Source of the DNA: CAWINX01 sp963702055
GTDB taxonomy: Bacteria > Actinomycetota > Thermoleophilia > Solirubrobacterales > 70-9
DNA: 64,000 nucleotides
Assembly: GCA_963702055.1 (NCBI GenBank)
Contig: OY969702.1
Coordinates: 310,001-374,000, forward strand
Direction of reading: 5' to 3'
This document shows positions 1-8,747 of this stretch, one piece after another. The stretch's first letter is position 1; every line of letters starts with the position of its first letter. Under the pieces are notes generated by a model, which was given only the letters and a program-made list of their open reading frames with translations, ran no database searches and was not told where the DNA came from. A program made the position numbers and the translations under genes.

Positions 1-1113
1 GGTTCGGCCCGCCTCGACTTCAAGGTCGACGTCAGTCAAGGCCATGGGAGCCTCGCGCTCGTCGGCGGCCCTCGCTGAGCCGTCGTAGCGCAGGGTCACG
101 CCGCGCAGCTGCACCCGCCCGCGGCCGTCCGGCAGGGCCGGCGCCCCGGGCGGGCTCTCGATCGTCGGCTCGCGGTCGAGGATCTCGAACAGCCGGTTGC
201 CCGAGGCGACCGCCCGCTGTGCCATCCCCATCGCGACCCCGAGCATGCGCATCGGCGCCGCCAGCATCACCAGGTAGGTGTAGAAGGCGGTGAAGTCGCC
301 GAGGCTGAGGTTCTTGGCGATCACCTGGCGGCCGCCGATCAACAGCACCAGGGCGATCCCGAGCTGGGGCAGCAGCCCGATCAGCGGCGAGAAGAACGCC
401 TGCAGGCGGGTCGAGTAGATGCTCTGGTCGAAGACGCGGGAGACGGCGCGGCGGAAGCGGTGCAGCTGGTGCTCCTCGCGGGCGAAGGCCTTGACGATGC
501 GGATGCCGGAGACGTTCTCCTCGGCCTCCGCGGTCAGCTCGGCGAGCCGCTGCTGGACCTCCTGGAGGGCGGGGCGAGAGACCCGGCTGTAGCGGGAGGC
601 GGTGAAGACGACGAGCGGCGCCGGCGCCAGCGCGATCAGCGCCAGCCAGGGCTTGATCGCGATCATCACCGCGCTGGCCAGGGCGATCGTCAGCAGGTTC
701 TGGGTGATGAAGACCAGCCCGTAGCCGAGGAAGAAGCGGATCGACTGCAGGTCCACCGTCGCCCGCGACATAAGCTGGCCGGTCTGCTGGGAGTCGAAGA
801 AGCCCAGCTCGAGGCGCTGGAGGTGGGCGTAGAAGAGCTGCCGCAGGTCGAACTCGACGGCCAGGGAGACCTTGCCCGCGACCAGCCGCCGCACCACGGT
901 TAGTCCCAGCCGCAGGATCCCGGCGCCGACGATCGCCAGCGCCAGCGGCAGCAGGTCGGGCTGCTTGCCGCTTTCGATCGCGTTGACCGCTCGCCCGATC
1001 AACCAGGGGATCAGCACCGTCATCCCCATCGCCAGCCAGGCGAACGCCAGCGAGCCCCAGAGCTGGCGGCGATAGGGCCGCAGAAAGCCCATCAGGCGAC
1101 GATAGGTGCGCAT
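1..1113 (-). CDS. ABC transporter permease/ATP-binding protein (exporter type), 3' truncated by the window
   Basis: The minus-strand frame opens at ATG 1113 and stays open to base 1, giving 371 residues. The N-terminus reads MRTYRRLMGFLRPYRRQLWG, typical of type I ABC half-exporters with a fused six-helix membrane domain. Conserved exporter features follow: the FFDSQQTGQLMSR loop, the ENVSGIRIVKAF coupling segment near residue 205, and the start of the nucleotide-binding domain (VQLRGVTLRYDG then ALTDVDLEVEAGR). The window ends just before the expected Walker A motif, so the ATPase motifs cannot be checked. It probably works as a homodimer or with a second half-transporter lying to the left. 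Substrate is unknown. Start choice rests on the ATG and on the normal position of the first helix. Confidence 0.9.
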   Translation of the reverse strand, partial: MRTYRRLMGFLRPYRRQLWGSLAFAWLAMGMTVLIPWLIGRAVNAIESGKQPDLLPLALAIVGAGILRLGLTVVRRLVAGKVSLAVEFDLRQLFYAHLQRLELGFFDSQQTGQLMSRATVDLQSIRFFLGYGLVFITQNLLTIALASAVMIAIKPWLALIALAPAPLVVFTASRYSRVSRPALQEVQQRLAELTAEAEENVSGIRIVKAFAREEHQLHRFRRAVSRVFDQSIYSTRLQAFFSPLIGLLPQLGIALVLLIGGRQVIAKNLSLGDFTAFYTYLVMLAAPMRMLGVAMGMAQRAVASGNRLFEILDREPTIESPPGAPALPDGRGRVQLRGVTLRYDGSARAADEREAPMALTDVDLEVEAGRT

Positions 1114-1162
1114 CGCACCTGACTATACAAAGTGAAGTAAAGGCCCCCGGGGGGCGGTCGCG

Positions 1163-1846
1163 CTACTGGAAGGCCCTGGGGGCCCTGGCGATCGGGATCT
1201 TTCCCATCTTGCACCGAGTGGACTCGCCACGCCCCGATGCGGTCACGACTTGGAAGTTGGTGACGCCGTGGAAGGGGGTCAGGGTTCCGTCGTTGCCGGC
1301 CAGGTTGATGACGAGGTGGTAGAAGCCCACCGGCAGGCTGTGGTAGTAGATCACCGGCCGCGTCGCGGGCGAGTAGCCGCCGGCGACGCCGATCCGCTCG
1401 GCGAGGATGCCGTTCGGTCCCGAGTACTGCGGGTAGTCGAAGGAGGCGCCGAGCAGGTTGCCGCTGCCGAGTGGGCTCTTCAGGACCTGTCGCAGCCTTT
1501 TCGGCGCAATGCAGCTGGGCACCTTGTGGAGCTGAAAGCGGATGTGGCCCTCCCGCAGCTCGGGCTCCCGGCCGAACTGCTTGGGCGCGAGGTGGAAGTT
1601 GTGGACGGTCACCCTGACCACGACCGCGCCGCCGATCTGACGGGCGCCGTTACGCGGTGAGATCACGTCGATGCCGGGCACGCCGGGGATCGGAGGGAGC
1701 GCGTGCCGGGTGCGCCGCTGCTGGAGCTGCTGCAGCTCGTTGTTGCCGCCGCCCCCTCCGCCGGAGGTGAGGACGACGACGAGCGCGACCGCCGTCAGGG
1801 CGGCCGCGAGGATGGCGATTTTGCCCCGCATAGGAGCCGCGAACAT
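1163..1846 (-). CDS. Putative secreted or membrane-anchored protein of unknown function
   Basis: Minus-strand frame; 227 residues from ATG 1846, or 222 from ATG 1831. The frame runs further upstream but that part is arginine-rich, lacks structure and overlaps the divergent GH92 gene, so I left it out. The N-terminus has a basic start and one hydrophobic helix (AILAAALTAVALVVVLTS), then a glycine-rich linker and a low-complexity Q/R stretch. This suggests a signal anchor followed by an extracytoplasmic domain of about 160 residues. That domain contains VVVRVTVHNFHLAP and ends in a YHLVINLAGNDGT segment, giving a beta-rich impression. I do not recognise the family. It ends 49 bp from the divergently facing ABC gene. 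Confidence 0.6.
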   Translation of the reverse strand: MFAAPMRGKIAILAAALTAVALVVVLTSGGGGGGNNELQQLQQRRTRHALPPIPGVPGIDVISPRNGARQIGGAVVVRVTVHNFHLAPKQFGREPELREGHIRFQLHKVPSCIAPKRLRQVLKSPLGSGNLLGASFDYPQYSGPNGILAERIGVAGGYSPATRPVIYYHSLPVGFYHLVINLAGNDGTLTPFHGVTNFQVVTASGRGESTRCKMGKIPIARAPRAFQ

Positions 1847-1960
1847 TACGCGCCCCGGCCGCTCCCTTACGCGAGCCGCCGTGTTGACCTCAGGGACGCC
1901 GTCTAACGTGTTGAGTTCGTCCAACCCAGCGGACTTCGTCCGGGGAAGAGCAGGCCGACG

Positions 1961-4459
1961 ATCGTCAAGGGGAAAATTCTCAGTCTGGGGGCGTGTCTCG
2001 CGCTCGTCCTCGCCATCGCGGCGCCGTCGGCGTCCGCCAGCCCTGCCGATCAGGTCAACCCGTTCGCCGGCACCCGGCCGAACACCGACACCTTCGGCTC
2101 GGGCCACAACTTCCCGGGCGCGACCGTTCCCTTCGGAATGGTCCAGTGGAGCCCCGACACAATCCCCTCCGACACCAGGTCGGGGGGCTACGACTACCGG
2201 GACTCCCAGCTCAAGGGGTTCAGCCTCACCCACCTCAACGGAGCCGGCTGCGCCCTCTACGGCGACTTCCCGTTCCTGCCGACCACGGCGCCGATCGTCT
2301 CGTCCCCCGCGGTGCCCAACTCTTCGTTGCTGGACAGCGAGTTCCAGCCCGGCTTCATCCACTCCGCCGAGCGGGCCCGCCCCGGTTATTACTCCCTGTA
2401 CCTCTCACAGCTGGACGGTTCCTGGATCCGCACCGAGTTGACCGCCACCACCCGCACGGGCATGGCCCGCTTCACTTTCCCGGCCGGCTCGCAGTCCAGC
2501 GTCCTGATCAATGCCGGTGGCAGCGCCCATGCCGACGATTTCTCCGAGGTGCAGATCGACCCGGGGGCGAACGAGATAAGCGGCTCGGCCTCGAGCGGCC
2601 TTTTCTGCAGCCAGCGCCCCCGCTACAAGGTCTACTTCTCGGCGGTCTTCGACCGTCCCTTCGGGGCCTACGGAACCTGGACTCGCCAACAGCTCGACCA
2701 GGGCTCAACCTCGGCGAGCGACAGCCAGGCCCCCGCGATCAACCCCAGCTCCACCGCCCAGGCCGGGGCCTACGCGACCTTCGACACGACCCAGGACGAG
2801 GTCGTGACCGCGCGGGTCGGCATCTCCTTCGTCAGCGTCGCCGACGCGCGCGCCAACCTCGCCGCCGAGAATCCCGGCGCCGCCTTCGACACTGTCGCGA
2901 CGCGGGCCAAGCGCCGCTGGAACGACGTGCTCGGGCTGATCCGGGTCAGCCGCGGCCCGAGCCGCTACATCAAGACCTTCTACACGGCGCTCTACCACGC
3001 GTTCATCGCGCCTCGCACCTTCAACGACGTCAACGGCAATTACATCGGGATGGACGGGCAGGTCCACAACACGCGGGGCCGCACGCACTACGCCGACTTC
3101 TCGGGCTGGGACATCTATCGCAGCGAGATCCAGTTGCTCTCGATACTGACGCCGAACCGGGTCACCGACATGATCCGCTCGATGCTGGCCGACACCGCCC
3201 AGAGCGGCTGTCTGCCGCGCTGGTCCTACGCGAACGGCCAGGGCATGGTCTTGGTCGGGGACCCGGCGGATCCGATCATCGCCTCGGCCTCGGCCTTCGG
3301 CGTCGGCGGGTTCAACGCCCGCCAGGCGCTGGCCGCGATGGTGAAGGGAGCCACCCAGCCCTGTCACAGCGAGAACGGCGACTACCTGGAGCGTCAGGGG
3401 CTTGGCGATTACCAGGCGCTGGGCTTCGTCCCCTTCGACGCCGACACGAACACCCGCAACGCGAACTCGATCTACGGCGATCCGAACAACGTCTGGGCGT
3501 CGGCGGCGACGACGCTCGAGTACGCCACCGACGATTTCTCGATCGCCCGGTTCGCGGCCCGTGTCGGGGGGGGCCGCTGGATCTACCGCCGCTTCATGCA
3601 GCGCTCCGCGGCATGGCGTCGCCTCTACAACCCCGGCAGCGGTTTGATCGAGCCGCGCTATGCCAACGGCGCGTTCCCGTCTGCCTACGACAGTCTCCAG
3701 GGCGGTGGGTTCGTCGAAGGCAACTCGTTCCAGTACACCTGGATGGTGCCGCACGACCCGGCCGGCCTCTTCAAGGCGATGGGAGGCCGAGGCAGGGCAG
3801 CGGCTCGCCTGCGCAAGTTCTTGCGCGATCTGAACGGGAACGCCGACGGCATCCATACCGACCACGCGCTGCTGGGCAACGAGCCCAACCTCAACACCCC
3901 CTGGCTGTTCGACTGGACCCAGAAGCCCTACATGACGCAGGAAGTCGTTCGCCGCGCCATCCTCACGCTTTACAACACCTCGCCCGTCGGCTACCCGGGC
4001 AACGACGACCTGGGCACGCTCTCATCCTGGTACGTGTTCGGCGCGCTGGGCCTCTACCCGGAAGTGCCCGGCGTCGGCCTGCTGGCGGTCAGCAGCCCAC
4101 TCTTCCCCCGCGTCGTGATCAGCCTGCCCCGCCACAAACGGGTTGTGTTGAAGACGAGCGCCTTCAAATTCGTCAAGCCCCGGCTCCTGAGGAAGGGCAA
4201 GCACGTCAAGGCGCCGCCGCCGCCGAAGCCCCACAAGGTCTTCCTCTCCCCGGCCGACGCCCCTTACATCCGTGCCATGCAGGTCAACGGCCGCGTCTAC
4301 GAGCGGCCCTGGACCACGTATTGTGCGCTGGCTCGTGGCGGGACGATCTCCTACCAGCTCGGGCCCCACCCGATCCGCAAGTGGGGAAGCTCCAAGAGGG
4401 CTCTTCCGCCCTCCTTCGGCCCGCGCCGGGCGATCCCGAAGGACCCCTGCGCGCCATAG
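1961..4459 (+). CDS. GH92 family alpha-mannosidase, secreted
   Basis: Glycoside hydrolase family 92 (calcium-dependent exo-alpha-mannosidase), acting outside the membrane. Family signatures are clear: GGYDYRDSQLKGFSLTHLNG near the N-terminus, FSGWDIYRSEIQLLSIL in the middle, and GNDDLGTLSSWYVFGALGLYP near the C-terminus, whose paired Asp residues match the catalytic-base region of known GH92 enzymes. A good signal peptide precedes it (hydrophobic LGACLALVLAIAAPSASA). The frame is open from 1907, but no ATG, GTG or TTG occurs before ATG 2138, which lies inside the conserved domain. I propose the ATC at 1961, with AGG seven bases upstream, giving MVKGKILS before the signal core; an upstream frameshift is the alternative. 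The GT39 duplicate next door follows at once. Confidence 0.85.
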   Translation: MVKGKILSLGACLALVLAIAAPSASASPADQVNPFAGTRPNTDTFGSGHNFPGATVPFGMVQWSPDTIPSDTRSGGYDYRDSQLKGFSLTHLNGAGCALYGDFPFLPTTAPIVSSPAVPNSSLLDSEFQPGFIHSAERARPGYYSLYLSQLDGSWIRTELTATTRTGMARFTFPAGSQSSVLINAGGSAHADDFSEVQIDPGANEISGSASSGLFCSQRPRYKVYFSAVFDRPFGAYGTWTRQQLDQGSTSASDSQAPAINPSSTAQAGAYATFDTTQDEVVTARVGISFVSVADARANLAAENPGAAFDTVATRAKRRWNDVLGLIRVSRGPSRYIKTFYTALYHAFIAPRTFNDVNGNYIGMDGQVHNTRGRTHYADFSGWDIYRSEIQLLSILTPNRVTDMIRSMLADTAQSGCLPRWSYANGQGMVLVGDPADPIIASASAFGVGGFNARQALAAMVKGATQPCHSENGDYLERQGLGDYQALGFVPFDADTNTRNANSIYGDPNNVWASAATTLEYATDDFSIARFAARVGGGRWIYRRFMQRSAAWRRLYNPGSGLIEPRYANGAFPSAYDSLQGGGFVEGNSFQYTWMVPHDPAGLFKAMGGRGRAAARLRKFLRDLNGNADGIHTDHALLGNEPNLNTPWLFDWTQKPYMTQEVVRRAILTLYNTSPVGYPGNDDLGTLSSWYVFGALGLYPEVPGVGLLAVSSPLFPRVVISLPRHKRVVLKTSAFKFVKPRLLRKGKHVKAPPPPKPHKVFLSPADAPYIRAMQVNGRVYERPWTTYCALARGGTISYQLGPHPIRKWGSSKRALPPSFGPRRAIPKDPCAP

Positions 4460-5966
4460 GCCGGAGGGGGCGACCGTCCTCTGGACTCTCGCCGGGCTGA
4501 CCGCGCTCGGCGTCGCGCTGCGCTTCTCCACCCTCGGCCTGCAGAGCTACCACCACGACGAGGTGATCACCGCCGGGCGGGTCATCTCCGGCAGCTTCGC
4601 CCACATGCTGCACGAAGTGAAGGCCAGCGAGTCCAACCCTCCCCTCTACTACGCGCTCGCCTGGGGGTGGGCGAAGCTCTTCGGCGACGCGGAGTTCGGC
4701 CTGCGCTCCCTCACCGCCCTGTTCGGCGCCGCCACCATCCCGGCCGCCTACCTCGCCGCACGTGAGCTGGCGAGCCGCCGCGCCGGCCTGATCGCCGCGG
4801 CGATCGTCGCCGTCAACCCGGTGCTGATCTGGTACTCCCAGGAAGCCCGCTCATACGCGGTGCTGATCTTCTTTTGCGCCCTCTCCCTCGCCTTCTTCGC
4901 GCGATCGCTTCGCACCCGCGACGGGCGCGACCTCGCGCTCTGGTCGGCGTCCTCGGCCCTGGCCTTCTCCAGCCACTACTTCGCGGCCTTTCTGATCGCG
5001 ATCGAAGCGGCATGGCTGCTGGTCGAGCTGCGCTCGCGCCGGCGGGCCGTCGCCCTGGCGATCGGCGGGATCGGCGCGGTCGTGCTGGCGCTGTCGCCGC
5101 TGATCGTGGCCCAGACCAGTCCCGATCACATCGGTTGGATCGAGAACAGCTCGTTGCTTTGGCGGATCGGGGACATGAGCGCCGTCTTCCTGATCGGCGA
5201 GACCGGCCACGTGATCTCGGAGCCGACCCGCGGATTGTTCGCGATCGTGCCGGCCGCGCTCGCGCTCGCCGCGCTGGGACTCGGCGCGTGGGCCTGCAGC
5301 TCGCGGCAGCAGCGGGGGATGGCGATCGGGCTGAGCCTCGGAGCGGGGACGATCGCCCTGGCGACGCTCGCCGCTCTCGCCGGCAAGGACTACCTGTTCG
5401 CCCGCAACATGCTCCCCGCCCTGGTTCCCCTCCTGGTCGCGGTGGCGATCGGCCTTTCAGCCGACTCGGCGAAACGGGTGGGCCTGATCCTGGTGGCGGC
5501 CCTCTGCGCCTACTGGATCGTCTTCGACATCCACGTCGACACGACGCCGAGCTTTCAGCGGGTCGACTTCCACGAACTCACGGACAAGCTCGGCCCACCG
5601 GCCGGGCCGCGGGCGATCGTCTCCTGGACGCTGGCCGGGGCGCCGCTGATCTTCTACCTCGACGACGGCGCCCAGCACCTGAGCGTGCCGGTGCGAGAGG
5701 TCGATGTGATCAGCAAGCCCGAGGCGGCGGGGCAACGTGGGAAACTGCCGCCCGCCTTCCGGCCGACTGAGCAGGTGAAGCTCCCGCGGCTTACCCTCAC
5801 GCGCTATGTGGCAAAGCGACCCCAGTTGATTCCGTACCGCGTGCTGCGCGACATCCCCGCCGGCTTCAGCGCAAACGTGGCGCTGGTCGACGGTGAGCCC
5901 GGCCAGGCCTCCGCCGGTCGCGCTGCCCTGACGCCCGGGTTTGAGCACTTCCACCCGGGTGGCTAG
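4335..5966 (+). CDS. GT39/PMT-like membrane glycosyltransferase, copy 1
   Basis: Multi-pass GT-C glycosyltransferase of the ArnT/PMT type, which transfers sugar from a polyprenyl-phosphate donor on the outer side of the membrane. The first outer loop carries the acidic motif YHHDEV expected for the catalytic base. About ten hydrophobic helices follow, then a soluble tail. It is nearly identical to the next gene but has lost the homologous first 27 residues: similarity begins at 4469, nine bases after the GH92 stop codon. Any start must lie inside GH92; GTG 4272, 4323 and 4335 are the only options in frame, and none has a convincing ribosome site. I chose the shortest. Translation may depend on coupling to GH92, or the copy may be poorly expressed. 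Confidence 0.75.
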   Translation: MAGRSPTSSGPTRSASGEAPRGLFRPPSARAGRSRRTPARHRPEGATVLWTLAGLTALGVALRFSTLGLQSYHHDEVITAGRVISGSFAHMLHEVKASESNPPLYYALAWGWAKLFGDAEFGLRSLTALFGAATIPAAYLAARELASRRAGLIAAAIVAVNPVLIWYSQEARSYAVLIFFCALSLAFFARSLRTRDGRDLALWSASSALAFSSHYFAAFLIAIEAAWLLVELRSRRRAVALAIGGIGAVVLALSPLIVAQTSPDHIGWIENSSLLWRIGDMSAVFLIGETGHVISEPTRGLFAIVPAALALAALGLGAWACSSRQQRGMAIGLSLGAGTIALATLAALAGKDYLFARNMLPALVPLLVAVAIGLSADSAKRVGLILVAALCAYWIVFDIHVDTTPSFQRVDFHELTDKLGPPAGPRAIVSWTLAGAPLIFYLDDGAQHLSVPVREVDVISKPEAAGQRGKLPPAFRPTEQVKLPRLTLTRYVAKRPQLIPYRVLRDIPAGFSANVALVDGEPGQASAGRAALTPGFEHFHPGG

Positions 5967-7550
5967 TCCGGCGTGGGCCGCTGCGCCAGCAAGTATCCTT
6001 GCGCCCCGTGGAAACCTCCGCAGCCACCGTCCCGGCTGCCGATATCGGCTCGGACACCAAGCGCACAGCGCCTGCTCAGGCGACCGTCCTCTGGACTCTC
6101 GCCGGGCTGACCGCGCTCGGCGTCGCGCTGCGCTTCTCCACCCTCGGCCTGCAGAGCTACCACCACGACGAGGTGATCACCGCCGGGCGGGTCATCTCCG
6201 GCAGCTTCGCCCACATGCTGCACGAAGTGAAGGCCAGCGAGTCCAACCCTCCCCTCTACTACGCGCTCGCCTGGGGGTGGGCGAAGCTCTTCGGCGACGC
6301 GGAGTTCGGCCTGCGCTCCCTCACCGCCCTGTTCGGCGCCGCCACCATCCCGGCCGCCTACCTCGCCGCACGTGAGCTGGCGAGCCGCCGCGCCGGCCTG
6401 ATCGCCGCGGCGATCGTCGCCGTCAACCCGGTGCTGATCTGGTACTCCCAGGAAGCCCGCTCATACGCGGTGCTGATCTTCTTTTGCGCCCTCTCCCTCG
6501 CCTTCTTCGCGCGATCGCTTCGCACCCGCGACGGGCGCGACCTCGCGCTCTGGTCGGCGTCCTCGGCCCTGGCCTTCTCCAGCCACTACTTCGCGGCCTT
6601 TCTGATCGCGATCGAAGCGGCATGGCTGCTGGTCGAGCTGCGCTCGCGCCGGCGGGCCGTCGCCCTGGCGATCGGCGGGATCGGCGCGGTCGTGCTGGCG
6701 CTGTCGCCGCTGATCGTGGCCCAGACCAACCCCGGCCACATCGGCTGGATCAATCACACGCCGCTTCTCGAGCGCCTCTGGGAAACCGGCGCCGTCTTCC
6801 TGATCGGCGAGACCGGCCACGTGATCTCGGAGCCGACGCGATGGTTGTTTGCCGTAATACCCGCCCTCCTGGCGATCGCCGCGCTGGGTCTCGGCGCCTG
6901 GCGTGGGAGCGCGCGGGAGAAGGGAGGGATGGCGATCGGGCTGAGCCTCGGAGTGGGGACGATCGCCCTGGCGACGCTCGCCGCTCTCGTCGGCAAGGAC
7001 TACCTGATCGCCCGCAACGTGCTTCCCGCCCTGCCCCCCCTCGTGGTCGCGGTGGCGATCGGCCTCGCGTCGGAGCGGGCGAAACGGGTGGGCCTGATCC
7101 TGGTGGCGGCCCTCTGCGCCTACTGGATCGTCTTCGACATCCACGTCGACACGACGCCGAGCTTTCAGCGGGTCGACTTCCACGAACTCACGGACAAGCT
7201 CGGCCCACCGGCCGGGCCGCGGGCGATCGTCTCCTGGACGCTGGCCGGGGCGCCGCTGATCTTCTACCTCGACGACGGCGCCCAGCACCTGAGCGTGCCG
7301 GTGCGAGAGGTCGATGTGATCAGCAAGCCCGAGGCGGCGGGACAACGTGGGAAACTGCCGCCCGCCTTCCGGCCGACTGAGCAGGTGAAGCTCCCGCGGC
7401 TTACCCTTACGCGCTACATGGCAAGGCGACCCCAGTTGATTCCGTACCGCGTGCTGCGCAAAAGCCCCACCGGTTTCCCCCATAACACGGTGCTGGTCGA
7501 CGGCGAGCCCGGCCAGGCCTCCGCCGGTCGCGCTTCCCTGACGCCCGGGT
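4469..7550 (+). repeat. Tandem 1610-bp direct duplication containing the two GT39 genes
   Basis: Positions 4469-5940 repeat at 6079-7550 with a constant offset of 1610 and no indel seen. The first 650 bases (4469-5118 and 6079-6728) look identical. Bases 5119-5467 are clearly diverged, with short shared islands. Bases 5468-5731 match exactly again (264 bases), and scattered substitutions follow until similarity stops near the stop codons. This mosaic of identity and divergence suggests duplication followed by partial gene conversion. Confidence 0.9.
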
Positions 7551-7597
7551 TTACGCCCTACCGTCTGCCCGCCGGAGACGGGGGATCGTCGCGATGA
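5999..7597 (+). CDS. GT39/PMT-like membrane glycosyltransferase, copy 2
   Basis: Full-length member of the pair, 532 residues from TTG 5999 or 529 from GTG 6008. It has a short polar N-terminus absent from copy 1, a first helix beginning TVLWTLAGLTALG, the YHHDEV catalytic loop, and about ten membrane helices with a C-terminal soluble segment of roughly 140 residues. It differs from copy 1 mainly between residues 240 and 360, an extracytoplasmic loop plus two helices, so the acceptor or donor could differ. Its stop overlaps the GtrA start by 4 bp (ATGA). GT39 enzymes and GtrA proteins often cooperate in polyprenyl-linked sugar transfer, so the two are probably one operon. Confidence 0.85.
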   Translation: MRPVETSAATVPAADIGSDTKRTAPAQATVLWTLAGLTALGVALRFSTLGLQSYHHDEVITAGRVISGSFAHMLHEVKASESNPPLYYALAWGWAKLFGDAEFGLRSLTALFGAATIPAAYLAARELASRRAGLIAAAIVAVNPVLIWYSQEARSYAVLIFFCALSLAFFARSLRTRDGRDLALWSASSALAFSSHYFAAFLIAIEAAWLLVELRSRRRAVALAIGGIGAVVLALSPLIVAQTNPGHIGWINHTPLLERLWETGAVFLIGETGHVISEPTRWLFAVIPALLAIAALGLGAWRGSAREKGGMAIGLSLGVGTIALATLAALVGKDYLIARNVLPALPPLVVAVAIGLASERAKRVGLILVAALCAYWIVFDIHVDTTPSFQRVDFHELTDKLGPPAGPRAIVSWTLAGAPLIFYLDDGAQHLSVPVREVDVISKPEAAGQRGKLPPAFRPTEQVKLPRLTLTRYMARRPQLIPYRVLRKSPTGFPHNTVLVDGEPGQASAGRASLTPGFTPYRLPAGDGGSSR

Positions 7598-8019
7598 CCG
7601 CCTCGGAGTTCGCGTACCGGTTGAGCGCGGCGGCCAAGCAGCCCGCCAACTGGTGGCAGCTGCTCAAGTTCGGCATCGTCGGCGGCTCCGGCTACCTGAT
7701 CAACCTCGTCGTCTTCGCGCTGTTGGCCGACAAGCTCGGCGTCCACCACGCGATCGCCGCCGTCGGGGCCTTCTGCGTCGCCGTCACCAACAACTTCGTT
7801 TGGAACCGTTACTGGACCTTCGGCCCCGGGGAGAAACGGGCGTCCTTCCAGGCCATCCGCTTCTTCGCGGTCAGCGTCGCCTCGCTGCTGATCAACCTCG
7901 TCGTCCTCGAGGCGTTGGTCGCCGGCACCGAGATGGGCGACCTCTCCGCCCAGGCGATCGCCGTCGCCGTGGCGATGCCCTTCAACTTCTTGGGCAACAA
8001 GCTCTGGACCTTCGCCTAG
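7594..8019 (+). CDS. GtrA family membrane protein
   Basis: 141 residues, four predicted membrane helices. The family pattern is clear: KFGIVGGSGYLINLVVFALL at helix one, FVWNRYWTFG after helix two, and the repeat-like ending NFLGNKLWTFA. GtrA proteins are thought to move or present polyprenyl-phosphate-linked sugars across the membrane. The ATG at 7594 overlaps the stop of the preceding glycosyltransferase, which supports translational coupling and a shared job in cell-surface glycosylation. Length is normal for the family. Confidence 0.9.
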   Translation: MTASEFAYRLSAAAKQPANWWQLLKFGIVGGSGYLINLVVFALLADKLGVHHAIAAVGAFCVAVTNNFVWNRYWTFGPGEKRASFQAIRFFAVSVASLLINLVVLEALVAGTEMGDLSAQAIAVAVAMPFNFLGNKLWTFA

Positions 8020-8029
8020 GGGCTGAGGA

Positions 8030-8677
8030 GTGAGCAAGCTCCTGGCGGAGACGATCCCGCTGGCGCTTGCGGCGGCGGTCAGTCCCGTCGTCTTCCTGAT
8101 CCAGCTCGCGACGCTGACGGGGGACAGGCGGCTGGCGCGGGGAACCGCGGTCGCGGTCGGAGCGGCGCTGCCGCTGCTGGCGGTCGGTGCGTTCGCGGTC
8201 CTGCTCGGCCAGTCCGACTCGTTCTCCCCCTCGGAGAAGACCAAGGCCGTCTTTGACCTGATCCTCGGGCTGGTGCTCTTCTTCGCCGTCGGGCTGAGGG
8301 CGCTGCGCCGCGTGCTGGGGGACGGGGACTCCAAGGAGCACCGCCACGCCGCCGGCCTCAAGGGCTCGTTCCTGCTCGGCCTGGCGGCGATGAGCTCGAA
8401 CGTGACGACCTTCGCCTTCTACATCCCGGCGATGCGGTTCGTCGCGCTCGCCGACGTCAGCCACGCCGACCAGGTCCTCGCCGCCCTGCTGGTCCTGCTG
8501 ATTACGCTCTTCGCCGTCCTCTTTCCGCTCCTCCTGACGACGATCGCCCCGCGCAGCTCCGGCCGCGTGCTGGACGCGATCGGCGCCTGGCTGAGTGGCC
8601 ACTCGCGCCGCAACCAGATCGTCCTCGGTTTTGGGCTCGGCGCCTGGCTGATCGTTCGCGGCGTCGGCGGGCTGTAA
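8030..8677 (+). CDS. GAP family (LysE-like) integral membrane protein
   Basis: 215 residues from GTG 8030, ten bases after gtrA. Six hydrophobic helices are visible, with a first helix containing SPVVFLIQLATL, a charged loop near residue 60 (SPSEKTKAVFD) and GLAAMSSNVTTFAFYIPAM near residue 125. This pattern matches the actinobacterial GAP family related to peptidolipid/lysine exporters. Function is not established for most members; export of a small molecule or lipid is an inference from the LysE-like fold. It may be co-transcribed with the glycosyltransferase operon. Confidence 0.7.
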   Translation: MSKLLAETIPLALAAAVSPVVFLIQLATLTGDRRLARGTAVAVGAALPLLAVGAFAVLLGQSDSFSPSEKTKAVFDLILGLVLFFAVGLRALRRVLGDGDSKEHRHAAGLKGSFLLGLAAMSSNVTTFAFYIPAMRFVALADVSHADQVLAALLVLLITLFAVLFPLLLTTIAPRSSGRVLDAIGAWLSGHSRRNQIVLGFGLGAWLIVRGVGGL

Positions 8678-8747
8678 TTCCCCGCCGCGCGGTCCGTCGC
8701 GCGTGAGAGGGTGGGTTCCGCGACTCGTCTACGAGGGAGGAAGCCAC

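Noticed and set aside
1993..4500. Plus-strand open frame of 835 codons from GTG 1993
   Set aside because: It lies in another frame of the GH92 gene and is Arg/Pro/Leu-rich; GH92 motifs are in the neighbouring frame.
4469..7550. Assembly artefact as the cause of the GT39 duplication
   Set aside because: Copies differ at many positions in one block and have different ends, which collapsed or repeated reads of one gene would not produce; strain mixture cannot be fully excluded.
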